Assembly (NCBI RefSeq): GCF_004114375.1
Contig: NZ_CP034692.1
Span: forward strand, 3,224,001-3,288,000
DNA length: 64,000 nt
DNA from: Halorubrum sp. BOL3-1
GTDB lineage: Archaea; Halobacteriota; Halobacteria; Halobacteriales; Haloferacaceae
Direction of reading: 5' to 3'
Shown: piece by piece, positions 8,656 through 17,904 of the stretch
Position numbering within the stretch: position 1 is the first letter of the stretch
Layout: the number at the start of each line of letters is the position of its first letter
Translations under genes and position numbers: made by a program
The notes under the pieces: model-generated
What the model saw: only the letters and a program-made list of their open reading frames with translations
The model's database searches: none
What the model was told of the DNA's origin: nothing

Positions 8656-9849
8656 TCAGTCACCCGCGAGCGACTCTTGACTCGCCGCGCAGTTGTTGGG
8701 GCCGAGTTCGAGCGTGAACGCTTCCTCGTCGTCGACGGTGTTCTGCCCGAGGTTCGTCGCGATAATGTCCTCGTAGTTGGCCGGCCGCGGAGGCATGTCC
8801 GAGAGGATCAGGTCGACGAACTCGTCCTCGTCCATCGTGAGCGCGTCCATCTCCGCGACGAGGTCACCGACGGGTGCGGTGTAGGTGCCGTCATCGGCGG
8901 GCTCGGCGGCGTCGCTGAAGTGTGCGCCCCCAACCAGGGTGTCGTCGGGCAACGCCAGGACGCGCTCTCGGAGCGACTCGTAGAGCATGCGCGCGGCGTC
9001 GGGCGCGCCCTCGTCGCCCTCCTCGAGGTCGGGGCGGGCGACGCTCTCGACGAACAGTCCGTCGCCGGTCGCGAGCAGACTCCCGTCGACGAGGTAGGAG
9101 GTCATCCCCGTGGTGTGGCCGGGCGTGTGAACGGTCTCGATGGTGGCGTCGCCGATCTGGAAGGTGTCGCCGTCAGCGGCGTTCGCCAGGTCGTCGGCGT
9201 ACGTGACGCCGCGGTCGACGGCCGCGTTCGGGATGACGCCCTCGACGCCCGCGTCGTCGAGATCACGCACGCCGGAGATGTGGTCGGCGTGGACGTGGGT
9301 GTCCAGCGCGTACTTCAGGTCGACACCGAGGTCGTCGGCGTCGGCGAGGTAGCGGTCGGTGAACGCCCGCAGCGGGTCGATGATCGCGGCCTCACCGTCG
9401 TCGTAGAGGAAGTAGCCGAGACAGCCGGAAGAGGGACGCTGGTACTGGAGGAGCGTGCCGGCGCCGTCGTAGTCGGTGACTTCGACGGTTTCGTAGATGC
9501 TCGCCCAGCCGTTCATGCCGTCTTCGAGGTGGTCGACCTCGTAGTCGCGCTCGACGAGCGTGCCCGCGACGTACTCGCTGGCGCCGCCCTTCGCGCACAG
9601 GACGGTCACCTCGCGGTCGTCGGGAATACGGTCGAGAACGTCGTCGTCGATCTCGTCGTCGAGGAACTCGAAGTAGGGGACGTTGATCGACGTGACGTTT
9701 TCACCGTCGATGCGCCACTCCTCGTAGTCGGACTCCATCCGCGTGTCGAGAAGCGTGATATCCTCGTCCGTGTCGATACGCTCTTTCAGCTTGTCCGCTG
9801 CGATCGTTTCGACTTCAACATCCGGCGTCGGGAACTCTTCGGCGTCCAT
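8656..9849 (-). CDS. Rhodanese-MBL fusion, persulfide dioxygenase-like (module A)
   Basis: 397 aa from the ATG at 9849, chosen because GGAGGTG lies 6 nt upstream and because the module B copy then has the same length. The rhodanese domain (about 15-120) has C85 in VLCAKGGASEYV. The MBL domain (about 130-350) has H185, H187, D189 and H190 in THVHADH, HTPGH (241-245) and TGDG. C387 lies in the terminal GPNNCAA motif. It is expected to convert persulfide sulfur to sulfite. From residue 43 to the end the gene is identical at DNA level to 59198-60391 over about 1.05 kb, while the N-terminal 40 codons differ. Confidence 0.87.
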   Translation of the reverse strand: MDAEEFPTPDVEVETIAADKLKERIDTDEDITLLDTRMESDYEEWRIDGENVTSINVPYFEFLDDEIDDDVLDRIPDDREVTVLCAKGGASEYVAGTLVERDYEVDHLEDGMNGWASIYETVEVTDYDGAGTLLQYQRPSSGCLGYFLYDDGEAAIIDPLRAFTDRYLADADDLGVDLKYALDTHVHADHISGVRDLDDAGVEGVIPNAAVDRGVTYADDLANAADGDTFQIGDATIETVHTPGHTTGMTSYLVDGSLLATGDGLFVESVARPDLEEGDEGAPDAARMLYESLRERVLALPDDTLVGGAHFSDAAEPADDGTYTAPVGDLVAEMDALTMDEDEFVDLILSDMPPRPANYEDIIATNLGQNTVDDEEAFTLELGPNNCAASQESLAGD

Positions 9850-9855
9850 GTTGTA

Positions 9856-9862
9856 CACCTCC
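9856..9862 (-). promoter_or_regulatory. Strong Shine-Dalgarno sequence
   Basis: GGAGGTG on the minus strand, six bases before the ATG at 9849. It matches the archaeal anti-SD and decides for this start over the upstream ATG at 9879. Confidence 0.75.
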
Positions 9863-9909
9863 ATGTACCGGTCGGCCATACAAAAGGGTTTGTATAGTAA
9901 TCTAGTTTA

Positions 9910-9921
9910 TACACAATACTA
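9910..9921 (-). promoter_or_regulatory. TAGTATTGTGTA motif between rhodanese-MBL and TusA
   Basis: The minus strand reads GATAGTATTGTGTATAAAC, about 60 bases upstream of the rhodanese-MBL start. This is the same core as at 2006 and 54826. TTTGTATAG and TTTATA-like stretches close by could serve as TATA elements. Confidence 0.6.
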
Positions 9922-10051
9922 TCTACAGCGTTGAGAGCAGATAATACACTTAGCAGATACAGAGAGCGTCTTATACAATCCTGCCAGTTACCCATCCAGA
10001 ATATACTTTCATAGTAATTCCATAAAACAACATTCTTTTAACCTTGGCAAC

Positions 10052-10063
10052 GGTATTGTGTAG
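10052..10063 (+). promoter_or_regulatory. Motif and promoter upstream of tusA (module A)
   Basis: GGTATTGTGTAG lies about 35 bases upstream of the TusA start and 16 bases after TTTTAA (TATA-like). The same arrangement, TTTTAA then ATATTGTG then GTAGCTCCAATACAG-like sequence, precedes the module B tusA. Confidence 0.6.
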
Positions 10064-10097
10064 TAGCTCCAATACAGATTGACGGGGCAGATAACCA

Positions 10098-10343
10098 ATG
10101 AGTGTTAAATACGATATCGCGGAGACCCTCGACGTGAAAGGTGCATCGTGCCCAATGCCTGTGGTGAAGACGAAAGGCGCAATCGACGACCTCGCTGTTG
10201 GGGATATCTTCGAGGTGTTAGCCACCGATCCGGGAAGTATGAGCGACATCGATGGGTGGGCCTCCGGGACGACAGGCGTCGAGATCGTCGATCAGGAGGA
10301 AGGCGACGACGTGTACAAACACTACGTGCGCAAGACAGAGTGA
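10098..10343 (+). CDS. TusA-family sulfur carrier protein (module A)
   Basis: 81 aa, the full length of the family. It has the characteristic GASCPMPVVKTK motif; C18 is the persulfide-carrying cysteine. TusA proteins pass sulfane sulfur between sulfurtransferases and oxidising enzymes. It heads a TusA-DsrE-DsrE2 operon divergent from rhodanese-MBL and YeeE. The protein is close to the 60638-60883 copy, but the DNA differs at many third positions, in contrast to the identical flanking genes. Confidence 0.9.
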   Translation: MSVKYDIAETLDVKGASCPMPVVKTKGAIDDLAVGDIFEVLATDPGSMSDIDGWASGTTGVEIVDQEEGDDVYKHYVRKTE

Positions 10344-10349
10344 TTACCG

Positions 10350-10733
10350 ATGGAAAAGATAGGAATTATCGTCAGTGACGACGATCCGAAAAATCTCGCG
10401 ATGGCCGTAAACCTCGGCCACACTGCCTTCGCATCTGACACGGAGGTGTTAATCTACTTCACCTTCGACGGTCTTACACACCTCCTCAAGGGGGACAAAG
10501 ACCTCTCGTCGATCCGACCGCTCCTTGACGAGGGAATGCCGAACCCGTACGATCTGCTCAACGCACTCGTGACCGACGGCGGCGAGGCCGTGACGACCGT
10601 CGCCTGTACGACGACACTCGACATGCTCCAGTGGGAGCAGGACGCAATCGACGACGACGTGACGGACACGTTCGCCGGGGCGGCGACATTCCTCGAGGCA
10701 TCTGAGGACGCCGACCAGGTGTTCACCTTTTGA
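10350..10733 (+). CDS. DsrE-family protein
   Basis: 127 aa with the alpha/beta start MEKIGIIVSDDDPKNLAMAVNLG and a single conserved-type cysteine at C86 (VACTTT), in the place where DsrE-like proteins carry persulfide. It starts 6 bp after TusA, and its stop is followed within 2 bp by the DsrE2 start, so the three are co-transcribed. It is the one gene of the operon missing from module B. Confidence 0.82.
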   Translation: MEKIGIIVSDDDPKNLAMAVNLGHTAFASDTEVLIYFTFDGLTHLLKGDKDLSSIRPLLDEGMPNPYDLLNALVTDGGEAVTTVACTTTLDMLQWEQDAIDDDVTDTFAGAATFLEASEDADQVFTF

Positions 10734-10735
10734 GC

Positions 10736-11308
10736 ATGAGTGTCGATACTCCCGATGGGTCGGCGGACAGCGCACCCTCGCGCGCTGAGCTTGCTGCCCG
10801 CGTCGACGGACTCGAGGACGCGCTCGCCGACGCCACCGGCGAGGACGACTCCAAGAAGATGAGCATCATCGCGACGAAGGGGACGCTCGACATGGCGTAC
10901 CCGCCGCTCATCCTCGCCAGCACCGCCGCCGCGTTCGGCTACGAGGTGACCGTCTTCCACACGTTCTGGGGGCTGGAGATCCTCCACGAGGAGCGCTCGA
11001 AGAACCTCAAGCTGAGCTCCGTTGGCAATCCCAACATGCCGGTCCCGAACGCGGTCGCGGCGCTCCCGGGCATGGACCGCGTGACGACGAAGATGATGGA
11101 GCGGAAAATCGACGACAACGACACCGCGAGTGTCGAGGAACTGCTCGAGACGAGCCTCGACATGGGCGTGGAGTTCCAAGCCTGTCAGATGACCATCGAC
11201 CTGATGGACTACGACGAGGACGACTTCTACGACGGCGTTACGACCGGCGTCGGCGCTGCGACCGCCCTCCAGGACATGGCAGACGCCGACATCCAGCTGC
11301 TGGTTTGA
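10736..11308 (+). CDS. DsrE2-like membrane-associated sulfur transfer protein (module A)
   Basis: 190 aa. An acidic N-terminal helix (about 15-40) precedes a DsrE/DsrF/DrsH-type domain that begins KKMSIIATKGTLDMAYPPLILA. The hydrophobic segment at about 53-67 and C150 in FQACQMTIDLM are DsrE2 hallmarks. I use the ATG at 10736 rather than the TTG two codons earlier. Bases 10810-11169 are identical to 60960-61319. DsrE2 is typically found beside TusA and rhodanese and moves sulfane sulfur. Confidence 0.87.
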   Translation: MSVDTPDGSADSAPSRAELAARVDGLEDALADATGEDDSKKMSIIATKGTLDMAYPPLILASTAAAFGYEVTVFHTFWGLEILHEERSKNLKLSSVGNPNMPVPNAVAALPGMDRVTTKMMERKIDDNDTASVEELLETSLDMGVEFQACQMTIDLMDYDEDDFYDGVTTGVGAATALQDMADADIQLLV

Positions 11309-11394
11309 CCCACTTCGACGGTTGAACCGTCGGACGGCCAAACGGATGTTCCGTAAGCCTTGGATGGCAGACCGACGCAAAACAACGAGGTACC

Positions 11395-11545
11395 TCCGGA
11401 TCTGTCTGGGATAGGAGGAACAGGGACGTGGCACTCCTACCGGCACGTCGGGTCGGAAACGCGAAGAGACCAACGAACTGCCCGTTGGGGCGGGAAGCTC
11501 ACGAGTGAACTCGTGGAAGGATATCACTGCTACGGCGAGGTTCGG
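11395..11545 (+). mobile_element. Possible right-end/guide-RNA remnant of an IS200/IS605 (TnpB) element
   Basis: There is no protein gene between 11309 and 11721. GGTACCTCCGGAT..., GGGGCGGGAAGCT and the hairpin CACGAG-TGAA-CTCGTG, followed by GAAGGATATCACT, resemble the structured 3' end of haloarchaeal tnpB elements (omega-RNA plus right end). No tnpB coding sequence remains. The call rests on pattern memory, not alignment. Confidence 0.35.
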
Positions 11546-11721
11546 CTCCGGTACACGGACCGACTAACGCGAGTCGCATGACCCAACCGCAGACAGTTAC
11601 GTGTATCTCAGCACACCGAGGGATTCATCGGAACGTTGGAAATAGTGAAATGTATTTCAGTTTCTTTCTAGAAAATAGAAACTTTAGATGGTTATATTAA
11701 CGGCCGAGACAAGACGTAATT

Positions 11722-12672
11722 GTGAGCGTTCCCGAACAGTCCGAAGACGGACGAGCAAACCGCCGCGCCGTCCTCGCGGCGCTGGGCGGCGTCACGAGCG
11801 TTGGGAGCCTCGCCGGTTGTACCCGCAACGCTACTGATTCGGTCGACGTCCTGTCGGCCGGAAGCCTCGCCACAACTTTCGAAGATCATGTCGGACCGGC
11901 GTTCGAAAAGGAGACCGGAATTGCCCTCCACGGTGAATATTACGGGGCAAACGCGGTGATGCGGATGGTCGAAGACCGGACAAAACACCCTGACGTGATC
12001 GTGAGTGCCGACGCGACACTACTTCGTGACCGACTGTACGGCGAGTTCACGGACTGGGATGTCACCTTCGCATCGAACAGCCTCGGGATCGGGTACAACG
12101 CGAATACTGAATTCGGACGGCGTCTCGACGGAGGAGAACCGTGGTACGACCTCGCGCTGGAAACGGACGAGGGTGACCTCGCGATCAGTGACCCGAATCT
12201 CGATCCGCTCGGCTATCGTGCGGTACAGGCGTTCGAGCTGGCCAAAGCGGAGCACGGACTCGATAGCTTCCGGGACCGGCTGCTCCAGACGGTCTACGAA
12301 GAGCCAGAAGAACCACAACTGCTGGCGGGTGTCGAAAGCGGGTCCCGAGCGGGGGCCGTCATCTATCGGAACATGGCTGTCGATCACGAGTTGCCGTTTT
12401 TCGAGTTCCCTGATGAATACAATTTCGCCGATCCCGAGCTGGCAGACCACTACGCGACTGTGACCTACACGACCGACGAGGGGTACACTGTAGAAGGACG
12501 GCCGATACTGTATAACGCGACGGTCAACAACGAAGCAACTACACCGGATGCCGGCTGCCGACTCGTCCAGTTTCTCATCGACAATCCGAACGTCCTCGTC
12601 GACGCGGGATTGACGGTCGGGGACAAGGTCCCTCGCCCGGCCGGGAACGTTCCGAACGAGATGGAACTGTGA
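11722..12672 (+). CDS. wtpA: Tungstate/molybdate ABC transporter, substrate-binding lipoprotein
   Basis: 316 aa with a GTG start. The N-terminus has a twin-arginine-like region (ANRRAVLAALGG) and a lipobox (SLAGCTRN), so it is an exported, lipid-anchored protein. The mature part has WtpA/ModA-type motifs: LSAGSL near its start, then ADATLL, and SDPNLDPLGYRA in the middle. It overlaps the permease gene by 4 bp. The metal oxoanion specificity is inferred from family resemblance; tungstate or molybdate would supply molybdo- or tungstoenzymes. Confidence 0.8.
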   Translation: MSVPEQSEDGRANRRAVLAALGGVTSVGSLAGCTRNATDSVDVLSAGSLATTFEDHVGPAFEKETGIALHGEYYGANAVMRMVEDRTKHPDVIVSADATLLRDRLYGEFTDWDVTFASNSLGIGYNANTEFGRRLDGGEPWYDLALETDEGDLAISDPNLDPLGYRAVQAFELAKAEHGLDSFRDRLLQTVYEEPEEPQLLAGVESGSRAGAVIYRNMAVDHELPFFEFPDEYNFADPELADHYATVTYTTDEGYTVEGRPILYNATVNNEATTPDAGCRLVQFLIDNPNVLVDAGLTVGDKVPRPAGNVPNEMEL

Positions 12673-13487
12673 GCCTCGCCGACGCGGTTTCGGCTGACCA
12701 GTCGAAGCGAACTAACGAGTTGCGTGTCCTCGCACTTCTCGGCGGGCTGATCCTCGCGTATTTCGCACTCCCGTTCCTCGCGTTCCTCTCCCGTACCGGA
12801 GTGGCCAACGTCGTCGCTGGGCTCTCGTCACCGCAGGCACAGCGAGCGATTCGCAACTCGCTGATCACCGCACCGATCTCGACGGCGATCGCGACCGTAC
12901 TGGGCGTCCCCCTCGCCTACGTGCTCGCTCGGAGATCGTTTCCCGGACAGCGGCTCGCCGAGACGCTGGTAATCCTCCCGCTCGTCATCCCTCCGGTAGT
13001 CGGTGGGGCGATGATCCTCACGGCTGTCGGGCGTTTCACGCCGATCGGTTCCGCCGCTGCCGCCCTCGGGATCCAGCTCACCAACAGCCTAATCGGGGTC
13101 GTGCTCGCGCAGACGTTCGTCGCCGCACCGTTCGTCACCATCACCGCGCGAGCGGGGTTCGCGGCGATCGACGAGCGGCTGGAACAGGCGTCACGTTCGC
13201 TTGGCTATGGACCGCTCGCGACGTTCTGGAACGTCTCGCTGCCACTGGCTCGTGACGCGATCCTCGCCGGGGTCATCCTGACGTTCACCCGGGCAATCGG
13301 CGAATTCGGCGCAACGATGATGGTCGCCTACAACCCGCGGACGATGCCGACTCGGATCTGGGTGGATTTCATCACCGGCGGAATCGACGCGATCGTCCCG
13401 CTCGCACTCGCCTTACTCGGTCTCGCGCTGCTGGTACTGGTTGGCGTCCAGCGTCTCGCCGGCGTTCCGACGGTGATCGGCCGATGA
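12669..13487 (+). CDS. wtpB: Tungstate/molybdate ABC transporter, permease
   Basis: 272 aa with a GTG start in the 4-bp overlap with the binding protein. It has about six hydrophobic segments and the permease EAA-type loop (ASRSLGYGPLATFWNVSLPLARDAI shape, with the conserved glycine). The C-terminus overlaps the ATPase start by 4 bp, giving a tightly coupled three-gene operon. Confidence 0.82.
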   Translation: MSLADAVSADQSKRTNELRVLALLGGLILAYFALPFLAFLSRTGVANVVAGLSSPQAQRAIRNSLITAPISTAIATVLGVPLAYVLARRSFPGQRLAETLVILPLVIPPVVGGAMILTAVGRFTPIGSAAAALGIQLTNSLIGVVLAQTFVAAPFVTITARAGFAAIDERLEQASRSLGYGPLATFWNVSLPLARDAILAGVILTFTRAIGEFGATMMVAYNPRTMPTRIWVDFITGGIDAIVPLALALLGLALLVLVGVQRLAGVPTVIGR

Positions 13488-14536
13488 CGCTCGAACTCGA
13501 CGGACTCACACACAGATACGAGGATGAGTCGGCCGTGCGCGAGGTCTCGTTCGCGATGGAGTCCGGCGAGCTGGTCGGGCTGCTCGGCCCGAGTGGGTGC
13601 GGCAAGACCACGCTCGTCCAAGCGGTCGCCGGCCACCTTCGCCCGACTGCCGGTCGCGTCCTGTTGCGCGGCGACGACGTCACCGATTTGCCGCCGGAGC
13701 AACGGCACGTCAGCGTCGTGTTCCAACGGCCAACGCTGTATCCCCACATGAGCGTCAGCGAAAACGTCGCCTATGGGCTGGCCGCGGACGGGATGGACCG
13801 GGAGAAACGCGAGGCGCGCACGCGGGAGTACCTCGATCTGGTCGATCTTGCCGACCAGAGCGACTCACACCCGTCGGAACTGAGTGGCGGACAAAAACGG
13901 CGGGTGGAACTCGCCCGTGCGCTGGCACCACAGCCGGACGTGTTGCTGCTCGACGAGCCACTGTCTGGACTCGACCCGACACTCCGCGAGCGCCTACGAG
14001 ATGAGATCGCTCGCGTTCAACGGGAGACGGACGTCACGACACTGTTTGTGACACACGACCAGGAAGACGCGATGGCACTTTCGGACCGACTGGTCGTGAT
14101 GAACGAGGGGACTGTCGCCGGTATCGGTCGGCCTCGACAGCTGTACGAAGCCCCGCCGACGCCGTTCGTAGCGTCGTTTCTCGGCCGGTCAAATGCGCTT
14201 CGGGCGATGCTAACGAGTCGAGACCCACTAACGGTGAACCTCGCGGGCAAGAGCTTAATTCTCGACGGAACAGACGTCGACTGTCCGGAAGGGGGCGACA
14301 TACTCTGCCACGTTCGTCCGGAAGACCTCTCGTTACACTCCGTCGACACAGACGAGTCGGAGGTGTCGCTACCGGGAACGGTGTCGCGAGTCGTGGACCT
14401 CGGACGGCGATATGACGTGACCGTCCGGACGCAGACTGGTGAGGAGCTCTTGGTGGAAGTGACCGCCCAGCCACCAGACCTCGACAGCGATGTCGTTGTC
14501 TCGCTTCCCGTGGAATACATCACCGTTTTCGACTGA
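13484..14536 (+). CDS. wtpC: Tungstate/molybdate ABC transporter, ATP-binding protein
   Basis: 350 aa. Walker A GPSGCGKTT is at 35-43; the signature LSGGQKRRVELARAL is near 130, followed by Walker B LLLDEPLSGLD and the H-loop FVTHDQEDAMALSD. The C-terminal 110 residues form a TOBE/MOP-like regulatory domain, as in ModC and WtpC. It is the last gene of the transporter operon. Confidence 0.83.
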   Translation: MTLELDGLTHRYEDESAVREVSFAMESGELVGLLGPSGCGKTTLVQAVAGHLRPTAGRVLLRGDDVTDLPPEQRHVSVVFQRPTLYPHMSVSENVAYGLAADGMDREKREARTREYLDLVDLADQSDSHPSELSGGQKRRVELARALAPQPDVLLLDEPLSGLDPTLRERLRDEIARVQRETDVTTLFVTHDQEDAMALSDRLVVMNEGTVAGIGRPRQLYEAPPTPFVASFLGRSNALRAMLTSRDPLTVNLAGKSLILDGTDVDCPEGGDILCHVRPEDLSLHSVDTDESEVSLPGTVSRVVDLGRRYDVTVRTQTGEELLVEVTAQPPDLDSDVVVSLPVEYITVFD

Positions 14537-14709
14537 GTGCGCGGAGTTCTCACAGCCAGACCGATTTCGGCCACCACGGAGTGGTTCGTGAGCCTCTCGA
14601 GTCGAGTGATCGAGGCGCGTGGACGGGTCAGCCGTAGGAGATCTCAAAACACCTCGAAGCCGACGACCGCGTCGGTATCGGCGCGGTCGTCGCGCTGAAC
14701 GCGAGTTCG

Positions 14710-15829
14710 CTACTCCCACTCCGCATCGAGCGTGTCGGCCAACTTGTCAATCTCGGGTGTCGTGTTGACGGCGTGAACGGAGGCCCTGACCGCGACGGGG
14801 TCCGGGAGCGCACGTACCACCACCCCCGCCTTCCGCAGGCGCTCGACGGTCGCTTCCGGGTCGTCGACACCGATGGTCACGAGTCCTGTCTCAGGGGATG
14901 GTGGGCTTAGCAACCGGTCATGCTGGATCGACTCGGCGAGTTGGTCGGTGAGCCGATCGATACGGGCCTCGACGACGTCGACACCAACCTCCTCAGCGAC
15001 ATCGATCGCTTCGGCTAAGGCGACGTGCGGAGCGGGATTCGCCGAGCCGACCTCAAAACGGCGGGCGCCGACAGCGTACTCGAAGGGGTCGGCGGTCGGC
15101 GTCTCGACGCTCCGATACCCCGCGGTTCTAGGCGCGAGCGCCTCAGCGGTGTAGCGGTTGACGTAGAGGAAGCCACCGTCCCACAGTCGCATGAGCCACT
15201 TGTGGCCCGCGGCCGCGACGCCGTCCGCTCCCCACGCCGAGACGTCTATCGGAAGCTGCCCCGGCACCTGTACGGCGTCAACAAGCGCGAGCGCCCCGGC
15301 CTCGTGTGCGATATCCACGAGCTCGGCAAACAGGTAACCGGGTGCCGTGGGTCCACGTCACTGCGCTGAAACACGCCAGTCGGGCGTCTTGGACGGCCTC
15401 CGTGAACGCCTCTACGTCGATGTGGCCAGCCTCAGTTTCGACAACTCGAACTTCAACGCCCTCTCGTTCCAAGCGCTGCCACGGAAGCGTCCCTGCTGGG
15501 TGTTCGAGATCTGTCCGCACGACCACGTCACCGGGCTGCCAGTCGATCGCATTTGCGACCGCGTTGATTCCTGCCGTCGTGCTCTCGGTGAGGGCAGTCT
15601 CGTCGGTATCCGCACCGATAAAGTCGGCGACACGTTCCCGTGTACTGTCGTACGCGTCGAAGGCCACATCGTAGTGGTCTATCCCGGCGTCCACGCCGTA
15701 TTCGTGAGCCTGTATGAACTCATTAGCGGCTTCGACGACGTACCGCGGGCTTGGCCCGTGAGCGCCGAAGTTCAGGTAGATGCCTTCGTTGAGTGCGGGC
15801 GTGTCGGCCCGGAGTTCCAGCGGAGTCAT
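14710..15829 (-). pseudogene. Class V aminotransferase (cysteine desulfurase-like), one frameshift
   Basis: The N-terminal part (15829 down to about 15330) begins MTPLELRADTPALNEGIYLNFG and reaches CFSAVTWTHGTRLPV. The C-terminal part resumes as AELVDIAHEAGALALVDAVQ and contains the PLP-lysine region AAAGHKWLMRLWDGGF. An extra base in the A run at 15328-15330 (minus-strand GTTTGCC instead of GTTGCC) shifts the frame. Both halves are otherwise well conserved, so the loss is recent or a sequencing error. The intact product would be about 370 aa. Confidence 0.8.
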
Positions 15830-16302
15830 TTGTGCCTCCCGACGGACCGATGTCGTCCACTTCGGTTACAGCTCGAAGTAATCCAACGTTCGCTCACATT
15901 TCCAGTCTGCTCCGTCGATCTGTTTTCACCTTCGGAGAGTCTCTCAGTATTGATTCGTTCGGTCGAGACTACACTGTCCGTCGCTGTCGTTCGCGTTATG
16001 CCAGTCATCTCGGTTTGAATCTCTATCGGCACGTTCACGACCGATTGCCCCAGCCACCGTGAGCAGGTATCCGAGTCCGTACTGGACATCGCGGTCGCGT
16101 AGTCCACGGACCAGCCCAACCGTGCCAACCCGCTCAGGCGCGTCGCGTTCTGCTTCACCGAGACTCTTCAGTAATGTCTCAACGCCTTCACGGGTGTCGT
16201 CGTCTGCGGCCGTCTGCGCGACCTCACCAAGCGCGGCACCGGTACCTGCCAGCGAGGTGACCATCTCGTCGTCAAGCGCGGCTGTCGCCAGTGATCCAAC
16301 CT

Positions 16303-16649
16303 CAGTACCTCACAAAGCTAGTTCGCTGATATTACGGTGATTTCGGGAATATTTACTGTAATTGAGATCAATGAGGAGCTATGCCGCCAGAAGGATACCA
16401 GACGATTACGATTTCTGACGAGGTGTTTCAGCAGATTCTCGCTGTGATGACTGAGTATGAATGTGACAGTGTAGCCGACGCGGTCGGCACCGCGTCGGCG
16501 ATCGCACTCAGCCGAGATGAAGCTGAACTGGCGCAGATTTTAGCTGACCAACTTGCTGAATAACCACGTCAAATCGCAGGACAGCAGCGGCTACCGTATG
16601 AAACGGATAAATTACGGTAGTATCACTCAAAGTACTTTGTGAGGTACTG
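16303..16649. mobile_element. 347-bp MITE-like element with 5-bp target duplication
   Basis: The ends are CAGTACCTCACAAAG and its exact inverse CTTTGTGAGGTACTG; weaker symmetry continues to about 41 bp. It is flanked on both sides by AACCT (16298-16302 and 16650-16654). It interrupts the DUF1641 pseudogene and carries one 60-aa frame but no transposase. A partial end (CAGTACCTCACAGAAC) also occurs near 31903. Confidence 0.85.
16381..16563 (+). CDS. Small ribbon-helix-helix-like protein inside the 347-bp element
   Basis: A 60-aa frame starting with ATG at the very beginning of MPPEGYQTITISDEVFQQIL. A short beta strand (TITIS) is followed by two predicted helices, the shape of a ribbon-helix-helix or antitoxin-like DNA-binding protein, and the protein is acidic. 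It is the only open frame of the element. It may be a passenger or a transposition-control protein; the function is unknown. Confidence 0.5.
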   Translation: MPPEGYQTITISDEVFQQILAVMTEYECDSVADAVGTASAIALSRDEAELAQILADQLAE

Positions 16650-16965
16650 AACCTCCGCGATTTCGACCAGTTCATCGAGGGCTCCACTTCGCTGGAGCAC
16701 GAGCAGCTTCTCAACCGCTTCCCGCAGGTCATCGCCGTTCTCCCGGCTGTCTCGGCTAGCGACACCGTTTCATCGGTCGCGAGTCCGTCCGCAGACTCTG
16801 CGAGTGTCGACCCTGTCGACGAGAGTTCCCGCACCATTTTGTCGTCGAGTGCGCTCTCACCCGGTGCGAGTACGTCCAGTAGCTCGTTGACAGCGTCGAG
16901 ACGCTGTACAAATTCGGCGACTACTTCGGGGTTCCGCTCGATGATCGCCTCGAGGTCGTCCGACT

Positions 16966-17631
16966 CGGCGTTGAAGAAGGTCTCAACATCGATGTCACGC
17001 ACTTCCATGCGCGGTGCCGCCCACTCAGCGATGTGCGGATGCCCGTGGACCCGCTGGATAGGGTATGTATAGGTGATGTCGATCGCATCGCGGAGCCCAC
17101 GCTTGCGGAACCAGTCGTCGGCCATGAACACGAACTCCAGCGGCGCGGCGGGACACATGTTGGGCGTTCCAACCACACTGAGGACGAGATGCCCCTCTGT
17201 CATTGAGAGCAGGTCCTCGCGGAGCGCTAGCGCACCTGATTCAGGTAGCAGTCGTGAGCACCGGCCGAGAGTCCCGGAATCTCCTCGTCAGCTAATGCCG
17301 AGCCCGTCGCGACGACGAGGTAGTCGTATTCGAGTGCGTCGCTGTCGGCGAGTGTCAGCAACTTAGTGTCGGTATCGATCGCGGTTACCCTGTCGATGGC
17401 GAGGTTTATTCGGTCGTCGACGAGATCACGGAGGGGGCGTCTACCGTCTTCGGATTATCGCTGTCCGAAGGGAACATACGGCCAGACGGGCTTGTACACG
17501 TGGTCAGGATCGTCGTTGATCAGTGTCACTTCGGCGTCACCAGTGTCGATCTCAGTCTCGAGTCGCCCCGCGAGGTTGTTTGCGAGTACCGCTCCACCGG
17601 TGCCGCCACCGAGTATCGCAATATGTGTCAT
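16966..17631 (-). pseudogene. SQR-type flavoprotein remnant
   Basis: From the ATG at 17631 the frame reads MTHIAILGGGTGGAVLANNL, a dinucleotide-binding start like that of the intact gene at 42021-43166. A codon of the intact gene is TAA here (17455-17457), one base is missing near 17241-17246, and the frame then continues through MTEGHLVLSVVGTPNMCPAAPLEF to VETFFNAE. There the C-terminal 150 or so residues are deleted, and the reading runs directly into DUF1641. It is a non-functional copy. Confidence 0.85.
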
Positions 17632-17872
17632 CCGGCAACCTCCACGTAGAACCCGTACTCATCGCCTTCCTCGTCCACGGCGATCAGTTCGTTGTCTGTT
17701 TCGTCGACCCACTCGGGGACGTCGGTTAGCGACTGGTCATTGTCACTCAACAGCAGGACGATGTCGCCTACATCCGCCGTCCGGACCCGCCCGATGAGGT
17801 CATTAGCGGTCCGGGGCATGCGGCCCCGCGCGAGTCGATGGTATCCGTCGGTTCGATATCGAGTTCAGTCAT
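17628..17872 (-). pseudogene. TusA-family protein, one-base deletion
   Basis: The ATG at 17872 opens MTELDIEPTDTIDSRGAACPGPLM, with the cysteine motif of the intact TusA at 41768-42028. One base is missing directly after PLM; the correct frame then resumes as DLIGRVRTADVGDIVLLLSDN to the stop at 17628, overlapping the SQR remnant start by 4 bp, as in the intact operon. Confidence 0.82.
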
Positions 17873-17904
17873 GTGTACACATGGAGGTTTGTCGCGGATC
17901 ACCA

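Larger units (their letters stand above)
15944..16965 (-). pseudogene. DUF1641 protein, decayed: fused to SQR remnant, frameshifted and interrupted
   Basis: Reading from the SQR junction near 16965, DDLEAIIERNPEVVAEFVQRLDAVNELLD matches the start of the intact DUF1641 protein at 43163-43831. One base is missing near 16743 (AETAG / ENGDD). A 347-bp element sits between 16302 and 16650; removing it and one target copy restores ELVEIAEVGSLATAALDDEMV. The C-terminal part (DDDTREGVETLLKSLGEAE... GLGYLLTVAGAIG) follows, with an altered tail to the stop at 15944. So there are at least three lesions. Confidence 0.82.

Noticed and set aside
8647-9897. Long plus-strand open frames opposite the rhodanese-MBL genes (also 59177-60418)
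   Set aside because: They are antisense shadows caused by high GC and Val/Asp-rich coding on the other strand. The minus strand has complete rhodanese and MBL motifs.
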